Of a stretch of DNA of 13,348 nt, positions 1 to 7,524 are shown in pieces. The stretch comes from Nitrospiria bacterium. GTDB taxonomy: Bacteria; Nitrospirota; Nitrospiria; JACQBZ01. A program made the position numbers and the translations under genes. Location: NCBI GenBank assembly GCA_919901335.1, contig CAKKOZ010000005.1:1-13348 (forward strand), in the 5' to 3' direction. The notes beneath the pieces are model-generated. The model saw nothing but the letters and a program-made list of their open reading frames with translations, made no database searches and was not told the origin of the DNA. Positions within the stretch are counted from its first letter, which is position 1. Each line of letters opens with the position of its first letter.

Positions 1-46
1 CTTTCTTCCCTTGACGAAGCAATTTGACGCAGCGTATTCTGAAACC

Positions 47-2164
47 ATGACGCAGGAAACGATCCACAAACACACCAATCGTCTCATTCACGAGACCAGC
101 CCGTATTTACTTCAGCACGCGCATAATCCGGTGGACTGGCATCCCTGGGGGGAGAAGGCGCTGCGGCGCGCGAAAGAAGAGGACAAGCCGATCCTGCTCA
201 GCATCGGCTATTCGGCTTGCCACTGGTGCCATGTGATGGAGCGCGAATCCTTCGAAGTTGAATCGGTCGCGCAAATCATGAACGAGCATTTCGTCTGCAT
301 CAAAGTCGACCGCGAGGAGCGGCCGGATCTGGACGAGATCTACATGGCCGCCACCGTGGCGATGAACAACGGCCATGGCGGCTGGCCGATGACCGTCTTT
401 CTCGCGCCGGATCAGCTTCCGTTTTTCACCGGAACTTATTTTCCGCCCGAAGACCGTTACGGCCGGCCCGGCTTCAGCTCGATTCTTTTAAAGATCGCCG
501 GACTCTGGACGACCGACCGCCCCGCGTTGCTGCAGCAGGGTACGAACCTCACGGAGCATCTCCGTCGGCAGGCCGTTTCGATGCCGGCCCAACCCGTGGG
601 GAATGAGGCGATCGAGGAAGCCGTCACACAGCTCACGCGTGAGTTTGATCCGATCCATGGCGGCTTCAGCGCCGCGCCGAAATTCCCGCCCTCAACCGCG
701 CTCTCCCTCCTGCTTCGCGTCCATCATCGCACGGGCGATCCCGAGTTACTCAAAATCGTGCGCGTGACGCTGGACGCCATGGCCCAAGGGGGCATGTACG
801 ATCAAATCGGCGGCGGGTTCGCACGCTACTCCACCGATGAGAAATGGCTCGTCCCCCATTTTGAGAAGATGCTTTATGACAACGCGCTGCTGGCCCGCAT
901 CTACCTTGAGGCTTATCAGGTCACGAAGGAACCGTTCCACAGACGGATCGCGACCGAGATACTAGACTATGAGATCCGCGAGATGACCTCACCGGAGGGC
1001 GGCTTCCATTCCTCAACGGATGCCGACTCGGAGGGCGAAGAGGGTAAATTTTTCGTCTGGACGCCGGATGAAGTAAAGGCGATTCTCGGTGAGGAAGAGG
1101 CCCGACGGCTCTGTGCCTACTATGACATCACCGAAGCCGGCAACTGGGAGGGGAAAAGCATCCCCAACACGCCGCGCACGCTGGAGCAGATCGCCTCATG
1201 GCTTAAGATCGGCCCCGATGCGTTGCAGTCATCGCTGGAGTCATCCCGGAAAAAACTTTACGAGGCGAGACAAAAACGCGTCCCGCCCGGGCTGGACGAC
1301 AAGATACTGACCTCCTGGAACGGATTGATGATCGGCGCGATGGCCGAAGGAACGCGGATCCTGGGCGATCCGAGATACCGGGCCGCGGCCGAGCGCGCGG
1401 CGGACTTTATCTTAAAAACGCTTCGAGCCCCGGACGGCCGACTACTCCGCACCTACCGCGCCGACAAGGCCCATCTCAACGCCTATCTGGACGACTATGC
1501 CTATTTCTGCGGGGGATTGATTGATCTTTACGAGGCCGGCGGCTCGGCGGGATATCTGACCGAGGCAGTGGGGTTGGCCGAGCGAATTTTGAGCGACTTC
1601 GGGGCCGAAGACGGCGGCGGGTTTTACAACACCTCGCGGGATCATGAGCGGTTGATCCTCCGACACCGCGAGGGACACGACGGCGCGACACCCAACGCAA
1701 ACGCCTCGGCCGCGCTGGCGCTCGCGCGGCTCTCGTTTCATTTGAACCGGGAGGATCTGCGGAAGGCCGCGGCAGCGGCCGTGACGGCGTACGGCGCAGT
1801 CATTGATCGCTTTTCGCGCGCCTTTGGCAAATCACTGGCCGTGGTGGACTTACTTCTGGAAGGTCCAATCGAGATCGCGCTGGTTGGAAAACCCGGAGAG
1901 GCCGACTATGAAGCTCTCCGCCAAGAGGTAGACAGGCGGTATCTGCCGAACCGGATCCTGGCGCATCTCGATCCGGCGGCTGCATCGAAAGAGGGTTTAA
2001 CGCTTCCGCTTCTTGAAGGAAAGGGGCGGGGGAATGGGCAAGCCGCGCTTTATCTCTGTTGCAACTTCACCTGCTCATCCCCGATCACCGATCCGGCTCA
2101 GGTCGGCCCGGCTCTCGACGCGCAGCAAGGACGTCTCAAAACCAGCCGACGCGCCTCACTCTAA
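47..2164 (+). CDS. DUF255 / YyaL-type thioredoxin-domain protein
   Basis: A 705-residue cytosolic protein of the YyaL/SPATA20 family: an N-terminal thioredoxin-like DUF255 domain followed by an (alpha/alpha)-barrel region resembling sugar-processing enzymes. Seen directly: the family signature SPYLLQHAHNPVDW at residues 18-31, then a CxxC motif (C58-H-W-C61, in SACHWCHVM), GGWPMTVFL, a middle block with GGMYDQIGGGFARYSTDEKW and HFEKMLYDNALLA, LTSWNGLMI, and the C-terminal cysteine-bearing block CCNFTCSSPITDP typical of full-length members. Length matches the family (about 680-700). The ATG at 47 is preferred because it lies just ahead of conserved sequence; a TTG at 11 is in frame but adds nothing family-like, and neither has a clear Shine-Dalgarno site. 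The biochemical role of the family is not settled; a thiol-redox or sugar-isomerase-like function is inferred only from folds. The gene converges on the minus-strand gene at 2316-2939, with a repeat between them. Confidence 0.93.
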   Translation: MTQETIHKHTNRLIHETSPYLLQHAHNPVDWHPWGEKALRRAKEEDKPILLSIGYSACHWCHVMERESFEVESVAQIMNEHFVCIKVDREERPDLDEIYMAATVAMNNGHGGWPMTVFLAPDQLPFFTGTYFPPEDRYGRPGFSSILLKIAGLWTTDRPALLQQGTNLTEHLRRQAVSMPAQPVGNEAIEEAVTQLTREFDPIHGGFSAAPKFPPSTALSLLLRVHHRTGDPELLKIVRVTLDAMAQGGMYDQIGGGFARYSTDEKWLVPHFEKMLYDNALLARIYLEAYQVTKEPFHRRIATEILDYEIREMTSPEGGFHSSTDADSEGEEGKFFVWTPDEVKAILGEEEARRLCAYYDITEAGNWEGKSIPNTPRTLEQIASWLKIGPDALQSSLESSRKKLYEARQKRVPPGLDDKILTSWNGLMIGAMAEGTRILGDPRYRAAAERAADFILKTLRAPDGRLLRTYRADKAHLNAYLDDYAYFCGGLIDLYEAGGSAGYLTEAVGLAERILSDFGAEDGGGFYNTSRDHERLILRHREGHDGATPNANASAALALARLSFHLNREDLRKAAAAAVTAYGAVIDRFSRAFGKSLAVVDLLLEGPIEIALVGKPGEADYEALRQEVDRRYLPNRILAHLDPAAASKEGLTLPLLEGKGRGNGQAALYLCCNFTCSSPITDPAQVGPALDAQQGRLKTSRRASL

Positions 2165-2180
2165 CAGGGTGTTTAAAAAT
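2165..2180 (+). repeat. Degenerate copy of the repeat's terminal sequence
   Basis: CAGGGTGTTTAAAAAT matches 13 of 16 bases of CAGGCTGTTCAAAAAG at 2194-2208, the left end of the adjacent 125-bp palindromic element, in the same orientation and about 29 bp upstream. It begins directly after the stop codon of the DUF255 gene. It may be the worn end of an older copy or part of a target-site structure. The match is short, so chance similarity is possible. Confidence 0.4.
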
Positions 2181-2191
2181 ACGCTTCTTGC

Positions 2192-2316
2192 GCAGGCTGT
2201 TCAAAAAGCTCCGGATGCAAGGCCGCAGGGTCCGAGGAGCCCGGAGCGTACGAAGTAGGTACGTGAGGACTCCGAGGACCCGAGAACGCAGCAGACGGAC
2301 TTTTTCAACAGCCTGC
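2192..2316. repeat. 125-bp palindromic MITE/REP-like element between convergent genes
   Basis: The ends GCAGGCTGTTCAAAAAG (2192-2208) and CTTTTTCAACAGCCTGC (2300-2316) are inverted repeats that match at 16 of 17 positions. The exact centre is a small hairpin, CGTAC (2247-2251), loop GAAGTAG, GTACG (2259-2263), and the arms between are imperfectly complementary. The arms also hold a direct repeat beginning TCCGAGGA at 2231 and 2271. The whole unit could therefore fold as one long cruciform or RNA hairpin on either strand. Elements with such ends recur in intergenic spaces of Nitrospira-like and some other environmental genomes (from memory). No transposase is encoded, so it is non-autonomous. 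Its position between two gene 3' ends means it may act as a bidirectional transcription terminator. Its last base is the G of the TAG stop of the minus-strand gene. Confidence 0.8.
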
Positions 2317-2939
2317 TAAAACAACGATCCCTCCGCCTCCTGTCGCTCATTCCAGAGGGCCTGGTCCATGAGAATCATCACCACGCCGTATCGCTTCACG
2401 GCCTGTTCGGACTCGAACCGCATCCGGTGTTCCCGTTGAAGGAGCAGACGCGTTTTGGGATCGTCCCACTGGATGAACTCGACCGGGCGCGAACCCAACG
2501 CCTGTTTCCGGATCTGGGCCTTCCCGTACCGCTCCCTGTTTTTTGTCACCACGGCGTCCCAGCGGGGCTCATCAAAAGCGCCTTCCCGGTATCCCACCGT
2601 GATGCGGTAAAGCCGGCCATGCAGAAACCGGCAGCCCACGGCCCGGATCTCCGGAACCAGGGATTCGCGCGCGACCTCAAACGACCGTTCATCCTCAATC
2701 AGGCCCGGATTCATCCCAGTCTGCTCACTGCTTTGGACCGCTTTTTTAAACTCTTCGACCGTCATCCCCAGACGGATCAGGCCCACCGCGCGGTCAATCG
2801 GAACCGTTGCCGGGGCCGGATGATCCGATTGATCCAAACGCGCCGGGCCGCCGGCCCAAGTGACGGACGCCACGGTCCATGGAAGACCGATCAGACCGCA
2901 CAAAAACAGAACGCCGATTGTGATATGATATCGTCGCAT
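2316..2939 (-). CDS. Exported protein of unknown function
   Basis: A 207-residue protein I do not recognise as a named family. Residues 1-29 form a signal peptide: an MRRYH basic start, a hydrophobic core through about residue 20, and a possible signal peptidase I site after VTWA (residue 29). The mature part begins with a proline-rich linker, then AVGLIRLGMTVEEFKKAV (51-68), which resembles the 'GMT..EF' opening of SmpA/BamE-like small periplasmic domains. Later segments CRFLHGRLYRITVGY (103-117) and NRERYGKAQ (134-142) fit a beta-rich fold of that general kind. So it is probably a periplasmic protein, with function unknown. Start ATG at 2939 has GGAG six bases upstream. It lies 28 bp downstream of the 31-codon membrane-peptide gene on the same strand and probably shares its transcript. 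Its stop codon touches the palindromic repeat, so the original C-terminus may have been altered by that insertion. Confidence 0.75.
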   Translation of the reverse strand: MRRYHITIGVLFLCGLIGLPWTVASVTWAGGPARLDQSDHPAPATVPIDRAVGLIRLGMTVEEFKKAVQSSEQTGMNPGLIEDERSFEVARESLVPEIRAVGCRFLHGRLYRITVGYREGAFDEPRWDAVVTKNRERYGKAQIRKQALGSRPVEFIQWDDPKTRLLLQREHRMRFESEQAVKRYGVVMILMDQALWNERQEAEGSLF

Positions 2940-2967
2940 CGCTCCGCCGTACGTTCGCCGGCTCCCG

Positions 2968-3063
2968 CTACTTGATATTGTAGATGCCGATGATGTAGAA
3001 CAAAAAGGTCAGAACCAGAAGAAAACCGACCACAAATCCGATGGCTCTCAAGGCTGTCATCAT
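2968..3063 (-). CDS. Predicted 31-residue single-pass membrane peptide
   Basis: A short open frame with tandem ATG ATG starts (3063 or 3060) and a TAG stop. It would encode a 31-residue peptide: a short polar start (MMTALRA), one strongly hydrophobic stretch of about 20 residues beginning IGFVVGFLLVLTFLFYIIG, and a YNIK tail. This is the layout of a small single-pass inner-membrane protein. A GGGTGA just before the ATG pair is a weak ribosome-binding candidate that suits the second ATG better. It is followed after 28 bp by the exported-protein gene on the same strand, and its 5' end faces the pyrE promoter. No homologue is recognised. The case rests on the clean hydrophobic profile and filling of an otherwise empty 217-bp divergent spacer; a chance ORF of this size cannot be ruled out. 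Confidence 0.5.
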   Translation of the reverse strand: MMTALRAIGFVVGFLLVLTFLFYIIGIYNIK

Positions 3064-3091
3064 TCACCCGTTTATATTCCGTTGCGTCTCG

Positions 3092-3119
3092 TTGACATCG
3101 TCGGGGCTTATGGTATACT
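3092..3119 (+). promoter_or_regulatory. Sigma70-type promoter of pyrE
   Basis: A perfect -35 box TTGACA (3092-3097), a 16-bp spacer and a -10 box TATACT (3114-3119) preceded by TG one base upstream (an extended -10). Transcription would begin near 3125-3128, giving a leader of about 30 bases before the pyrE ATG at 3157. This is the best promoter match I see in the window. It also argues against the longer pyrE frame that opens upstream at 3082, since that start would lie within the promoter. Confidence 0.8.
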
Positions 3120-3156
3120 AACCGCGCGTTTTTTACAATCCGTAATAAGGTTCGCG

Positions 3157-3777
3157 ATGCCCCCCCGTAAAAAACTAAAAACCTCGGCCGAATCATCCGA
3201 CCAGGATCAACTGCGCGATCTTCTTTTTCGTCAATCGTTCCGATACAGCGAGCAGCCGGCCTTCAAGCTCACGTCCGGGCCAATGAGCCGTTACTATATC
3301 GATTGCAAAAAGGTGACGCTCGATCCGAAAGGGGCGACACTCATCGGCCAGCTGGTCTTCGAACGGATCAAGACCCTCCACCCGCAGGGCGTCGGCGGCC
3401 TGACGCTGGGGGCCGATCCGATCGCGCTGGCCGTCGCCGTGACCAGTTACCTGGAAGGCCAGCCCATCCCGGCCTTCATCATCCGGAAGGAACCCAAAAG
3501 CCATGGCAGCCAGGCCTGGATCGAAGGGAATCTTCCCGAAAGCGCCGCGGTGGTAGTCGTGGAGGATGTCGTCACGACCGGCGGCTCGACGATCAAGGCA
3601 ATCGAACGGCTCAAAGCGCACGGCTGCAAAATTCTGAAGGTCCTGGCCCTCGTGGACCGACTTGAAGGCGGCCGGGAGGCGATCGAGGCCGCAGGTTATC
3701 CGCTGGAATCGCTGTTCACACTGGACGACTTTCTTGCACTAGCCGGCGCCTCCCGACCCTCGTCGGGCTCTTCCTAA
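3157..3777 (+). CDS. pyrE: Orotate phosphoribosyltransferase
   Basis: A 206-residue cytosolic enzyme that joins orotate to PRPP, giving orotidine 5'-phosphate and pyrophosphate, the fifth step of UMP synthesis. Visible features: SGPMSRYYIDCKKVTLDP near the N-terminus (the substrate-binding part), GGLTLGADPIALA, the flexible catalytic loop RKEPKSHGSQAWIEG, and the PRPP-binding motif VVVVEDVVTTGGST with its acidic pair (ED). Length is normal for bacterial PyrE. The ATG at 3157 is chosen because TAAGG lies six bases upstream and a strong promoter ends at 3119; the in-frame extension back to 3082 is not translated if that promoter is used. The C-terminal tail (ASRPSSGSS) is low in complexity and contains a DNA hairpin. 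It has its own promoter and stands 79 bp before argD. Confidence 0.96.
   Translation: MPPRKKLKTSAESSDQDQLRDLLFRQSFRYSEQPAFKLTSGPMSRYYIDCKKVTLDPKGATLIGQLVFERIKTLHPQGVGGLTLGADPIALAVAVTSYLEGQPIPAFIIRKEPKSHGSQAWIEGNLPESAAVVVVEDVVTTGGSTIKAIERLKAHGCKILKVLALVDRLEGGREAIEAAGYPLESLFTLDDFLALAGASRPSSGSS
3752..3775 (+). terminator. Possible weak intrinsic terminator at the end of pyrE
   Basis: A six-base-pair hairpin CCCGAC-CCTC-GTCGGG (3752-3767) lies inside the last codons of pyrE and is followed by the pyrimidine-rich CTCTTCCT. The T content is too low for a classic terminator, so it may only reduce read-through into argD or be incidental. Confidence 0.3.
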
Positions 3778-3794
3778 TCCTTCTCACCTCGCAT

Positions 3795-3822
3795 TTGCAT
3801 TTCAAGCCCTGTTATGTTAAAA
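3795..3822 (+). promoter_or_regulatory. Weak candidate promoter region of argD
   Basis: The 79-bp gap between pyrE and argD is locally AT-rich. It contains TTGCAT (3795-3800) and, downstream, an extended -10-like TGTTATGTT (3810-3818) running into TTAAAAG. The spacing between the best -35 and -10 candidates is not ideal (12 bp to TATGTT, about 15-16 bp to GTTAAA or TTAAAA), so the exact boxes are uncertain. I see no convincing ARG-box operator palindrome here. Confidence 0.28.
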
Positions 3823-3856
3823 GTAAGGCTTTCAAATCAGAAGGTTAGATATTTCC

Positions 3857-5050
3857 ATGGATCACCTGATCGATGAAACTCAACAGTATTTGATGAACAC
3901 CTACACGCGCCAGCCGCTCGTGATCCACAAGGGGCGGGGGACGCGGGTGTATGATCCGGACGGCAAGGAGTATCTGGACTTTGTCGGCGGCGTCGCGGTG
4001 AACAATCTGGGCCATTGTCATCCGAGCGTCACGGTGGCCTTTCAGAAACAGGCGCAGCGGCTGGTCCATGTCTCGAATCTGTACTATACCGAGCCGCAGG
4101 TGAAACTGGCGCAGCTTCTGGTCGAGCATTCCTTCGCCGACAAGGTCTTCTTCTGCAACAGCGGAACCGAGGCGATCGAGGCGGCCATCAAATTGGTTCG
4201 CAAACATTCCCACGACACGCATGGACCGGACCGGCATGAGATCATCACGATGGAGCGGTCCTTCCACGGCCGAACGCTGGCCGCCGTCACGGCGACGGCC
4301 CAGCCCAAATACCACGAAGGGTTCGAGCCGCTCGTACCGGGTTTCCGGTATGTCCCGTACAACGACTTGAAGGCCGTCGCCAAAGCCGTCACCGACCGGA
4401 CGGCCGCGGTCCTGGTCGAGCCGGTTCAGGGAGAAGGCGGCGTCCGGATCCCGGACGATGACTACCTCCCTGGCCTTCGGAAATTGTGCGATGAGAAAGG
4501 GCTTCTGCTGATCCTGGACGAAGTCCAGACCGGCATCGGCCGGACGGGCAAGATGTTTTGTTATGAGCATTACGGAATCGAACCGGACGTCATGGCGCTG
4601 GCGAAGGGGCTGGGCAGCGGCCTGCCGATCGGCGCGCTGCTGGCCAAGGATCACGTGGCGAAGGCCTTCACCCCCGGAACGCATGCCGCCACCTTCGGCG
4701 GAAACCCGCTGGCCTGCGCCGCCGCGATCGCGACGCTCGAGGTGCTGTTAGAGGAAGGTTTCGTACTGGACAACTGCCGGCGGATGGGAGCCTATTTTGT
4801 GGAACGGCTGAAGGGACTGCAGCTTCGGCATTCATCCATCGTATCCGTGCGGGGCATGGGGCTGATGGTCGGAATGGAACTCACGATAGACGGGAAGCCG
4901 ATCGTCCAGGACTGTCTGGAGGCGGGCATACTGATCAACTGCACGATGGACCGCGTGCTCCGATTCGTACCCCCGTTGATCATTCTGAAAGAGGATATCG
5001 ACCTGTTGATCGACCGGTTGGATGCCATTTTAAAGAAGAGGACGGGATGA
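3857..5050 (+). CDS. argD: Acetylornithine aminotransferase
   Basis: A 397-residue class-III PLP-dependent aminotransferase converting N-acetylglutamate 5-semialdehyde and glutamate to N-acetylornithine and 2-oxoglutarate (arginine step 4). Visible: FCNSGTEAIEAAIKLVRK (99-116), the phosphate-binding glycine/serine/threonine region; SFHGRTLAA (135-143); VEPVQGEGG (187-195); DEVQTGIGRTG (221-231), where D221 faces the PLP pyridine nitrogen; and LAKGLGSGLPIGALLAK, with K250 as the Schiff-base lysine. TFGGNPLACAAA follows. Length is standard. ATG at 3857 fits the family's N-terminus, although its Shine-Dalgarno-like AGAAGG is about 12 bases away. It is first in the arginine block and overlaps argF by four bases. 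In some bacteria ArgD also acts as N-succinyl-DAP aminotransferase; the nearby lysA and dapF make that plausible here but do not prove it. Confidence 0.96.
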   Translation: MDHLIDETQQYLMNTYTRQPLVIHKGRGTRVYDPDGKEYLDFVGGVAVNNLGHCHPSVTVAFQKQAQRLVHVSNLYYTEPQVKLAQLLVEHSFADKVFFCNSGTEAIEAAIKLVRKHSHDTHGPDRHEIITMERSFHGRTLAAVTATAQPKYHEGFEPLVPGFRYVPYNDLKAVAKAVTDRTAAVLVEPVQGEGGVRIPDDDYLPGLRKLCDEKGLLLILDEVQTGIGRTGKMFCYEHYGIEPDVMALAKGLGSGLPIGALLAKDHVAKAFTPGTHAATFGGNPLACAAAIATLEVLLEEGFVLDNCRRMGAYFVERLKGLQLRHSSIVSVRGMGLMVGMELTIDGKPIVQDCLEAGILINCTMDRVLRFVPPLIILKEDIDLLIDRLDAILKKRTG

Positions 5051-5970
5051 AAACAAAGCACCTGCTCACGGTCCACGAGATCGCCGTAAGCGACGTGACG
5101 GCGCTTCTGGATCGGGCCGACCGGTTGAAGGCGCAACACCGTTCGGGCGGCCTTCACCGCCCGTTGGCCGGGAAGACGCTCGGGCTGTTGTTTGAGAAGG
5201 CCTCGACCCGTACGCGTGTCTCGTTTGAAGCGGCCATGAACCAGCTCGGAGGGGGCAGTCTGTTTATATCGGCGGGCGACCTCCAGCTCAAACGCGGCGA
5301 GTCAATCGCCGATACCGCCCGTGTACTGTCCCGCTACCTGGACGCGCTCGTCGTACGGACCTTCGGACACGATCTCCTCGAAGAATGGGCGGCCGCGGCG
5401 ACCATCCCGGTTATCAACGGACTGACGGACCTTCACCATCCCTGCCAGGCGCTGGGCGATCTGATGACAATCCGTGAGCGGTTCGGTTCGCTCAAAGGTC
5501 TGAAGCTAACCTATATCGGCGATGGAAACAACGTCGCCCATTCGCTGATCGAGGCCGCCGCCAAGACCGGGGTCGAGATTCATCTGGCCTGTCCGAAAGG
5601 TTTTGAACCGGATCCGCTGATCGTCGGGGCCTCCCGGATCGTCGCAAAACAGATGGGCGGAAAGATCGAGATCAGTCGGGAACCGGCGAAGGCCGCGGAG
5701 GACGCGGACGTCCTTTACACCGATGTCTGGATCAGCATGGGACAGGAAAAGCAGGCCAAAACGAGACTGAAAAAGTTCAAGCCATACCAGATCAATGGCA
5801 GGCTACTGTCCGTTGCAAAACCATCGGCCATCGTGATGCATTGCCTCCCGGCCCACCGGGGCCTGGAGATTTCATCTGATGCCATGGACGGAAAGCAGTC
5901 GGCGATCTGGGACCAGGCCGAAAACCGGCTGCATATCCAGAAGGCGATCTTGGAATGGCTGTTGGGATAA
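5047..5970 (+). CDS. argF: Ornithine carbamoyltransferase
   Basis: A 307-residue enzyme that transfers the carbamoyl group from carbamoyl phosphate to ornithine, giving citrulline (arginine step 6). Visible: FEKASTRTRVSFE with the carbamoyl-phosphate-binding STRTR at 53-57, RTFGHD (104-109), HPCQALGDL (131-139), the ornithine-binding DVWISMG (226-232), and HCLPAHRG (265-272) with its catalytic cysteine. These are diagnostic for OTCase rather than aspartate carbamoyltransferase. It starts within the argD stop (ATGA overlap), with GAGG five bases upstream, so translational coupling is likely. The next 150 bp downstream are not typical of the operon and hold a broken gene. Confidence 0.97.
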   Translation: MKTKHLLTVHEIAVSDVTALLDRADRLKAQHRSGGLHRPLAGKTLGLLFEKASTRTRVSFEAAMNQLGGGSLFISAGDLQLKRGESIADTARVLSRYLDALVVRTFGHDLLEEWAAAATIPVINGLTDLHHPCQALGDLMTIRERFGSLKGLKLTYIGDGNNVAHSLIEAAAKTGVEIHLACPKGFEPDPLIVGASRIVAKQMGGKIEISREPAKAAEDADVLYTDVWISMGQEKQAKTRLKKFKPYQINGRLLSVAKPSAIVMHCLPAHRGLEISSDAMDGKQSAIWDQAENRLHIQKAILEWLLG

Positions 5971-6001
5971 GCAAGATAGTAACTGAACATAGAGTCGTCG
6001 A

Positions 6002-6110
6002 ATGGAACCCATTGGTCACAACATGTACTATGAAGAGGTCTTCCGAAAACTTCATGAAACAGGATTTGGCGGATATCGAAGCGCTTGAAACGCTCGAAGA
6101 GATGGAATGA
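6002..6110 (+). pseudogene. Collapsed remnant of a probable nucleotidyltransferase (AbiEii/DUF6036-like) gene
   Basis: Two short peptide pieces in different frames look like the two ends of one gene. The first frame, from ATG 6002 or 6023, reads MYYEEVFRKLHETG and then hits a stop at 6086-6088. The second, from 6054 to 6110, reads MKQDLADIEALETLEEME and stops. 'YEEVFRKLHE.G' is the usual opening, and 'KQDLADIEAL' the usual ending, of small nucleotidyltransferases of the DUF6036/AbiEii type that pair with a short partner gene (family assigned from memory). The middle of some 130-180 residues, including the GG-S...D.D catalytic motif, is absent, so no active enzyme can be made. The simplest reading is one large internal deletion near 6050-6060. 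The first 60 bases are about 40% GC, against about 60% in the arg genes, which supports foreign origin. Confidence 0.55.
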
Positions 6111-6116
6111 CCTGAA

Positions 6117-6314
6117 ATGAAAAGTCCGAAACCCGATCCAGAAAAGAAACCGTTTGTTTTCCGACTCACAAGGGAAAAACTTGAGGAATGCCGTGGGATG
6201 TCGCCAGAGGCAAAGCTTCGATGGCTTGAAGAGGCGAATCAATTCATTCGAAAAGTGATGAGCTCGGCGCAACTTGAGCGTTGGGATAAAATATCCGGCC
6301 GAAAAAAGGGTTGA
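6117..6314 (+). CDS. Small protein of a two-gene cassette, unknown function
   Basis: A 65-residue, highly charged protein: a lysine/proline-rich start, FVFRLTREKLEECRG, then MSPEAKLRWLEEANQF (28-43), followed by helical sequence ending QLERWDKI (52-59). The 'MSPE.KL.WLEEA..F' block is one I associate with short conserved ORFs beside nucleotidyltransferase genes, where they are suspected antitoxin or partner proteins; that role is unproven. It begins six bases after the stop of the broken nucleotidyltransferase remnant and ends seven bases before the argG ATG, so it is transcribed within the arginine block. It measures about 48% GC, against about 60% in argG, suggesting lateral acquisition with the remnant. 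The frame is intact, so the partner outlived the gene it presumably worked with. Confidence 0.6.
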   Translation: MKSPKPDPEKKPFVFRLTREKLEECRGMSPEAKLRWLEEANQFIRKVMSSAQLERWDKISGRKKG

Positions 6315-6321
6315 GCATTCG

Positions 6322-7520
<1,199 letters not shown>

Positions 7521-7524
<4 letters not shown>

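Noticed and set aside
2181..2320. A short coding gene within the repeat (frames crossing 2013-2319)
   Set aside because: These frames run out of the DUF255 gene in the wrong phase and through a palindromic repeat, with arginine-rich, low-information products.
2427..2975. A 182-codon plus-strand open frame opposite the exported-protein gene
   Set aside because: The minus-strand frame has a clear signal peptide, a ribosome-binding site and a periplasmic-domain-like pattern. The plus frame has none of these.
3082..3156. A longer start for pyrE
   Set aside because: The added 25 codons overlap the TTGACA/TATACT promoter and do not resemble PyrE sequence; the ATG at 3157 has a ribosome-binding site.
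3845..4684. A 279-codon minus-strand open frame opposite argD
   Set aside because: Same reason: argD is complete on the plus strand, and the antisense product shows no family pattern.
6274..6321. A longer start for argG
   Set aside because: It would overlap the end of the 65-codon gene, and the family N-terminus begins directly after the ATG at 6322.
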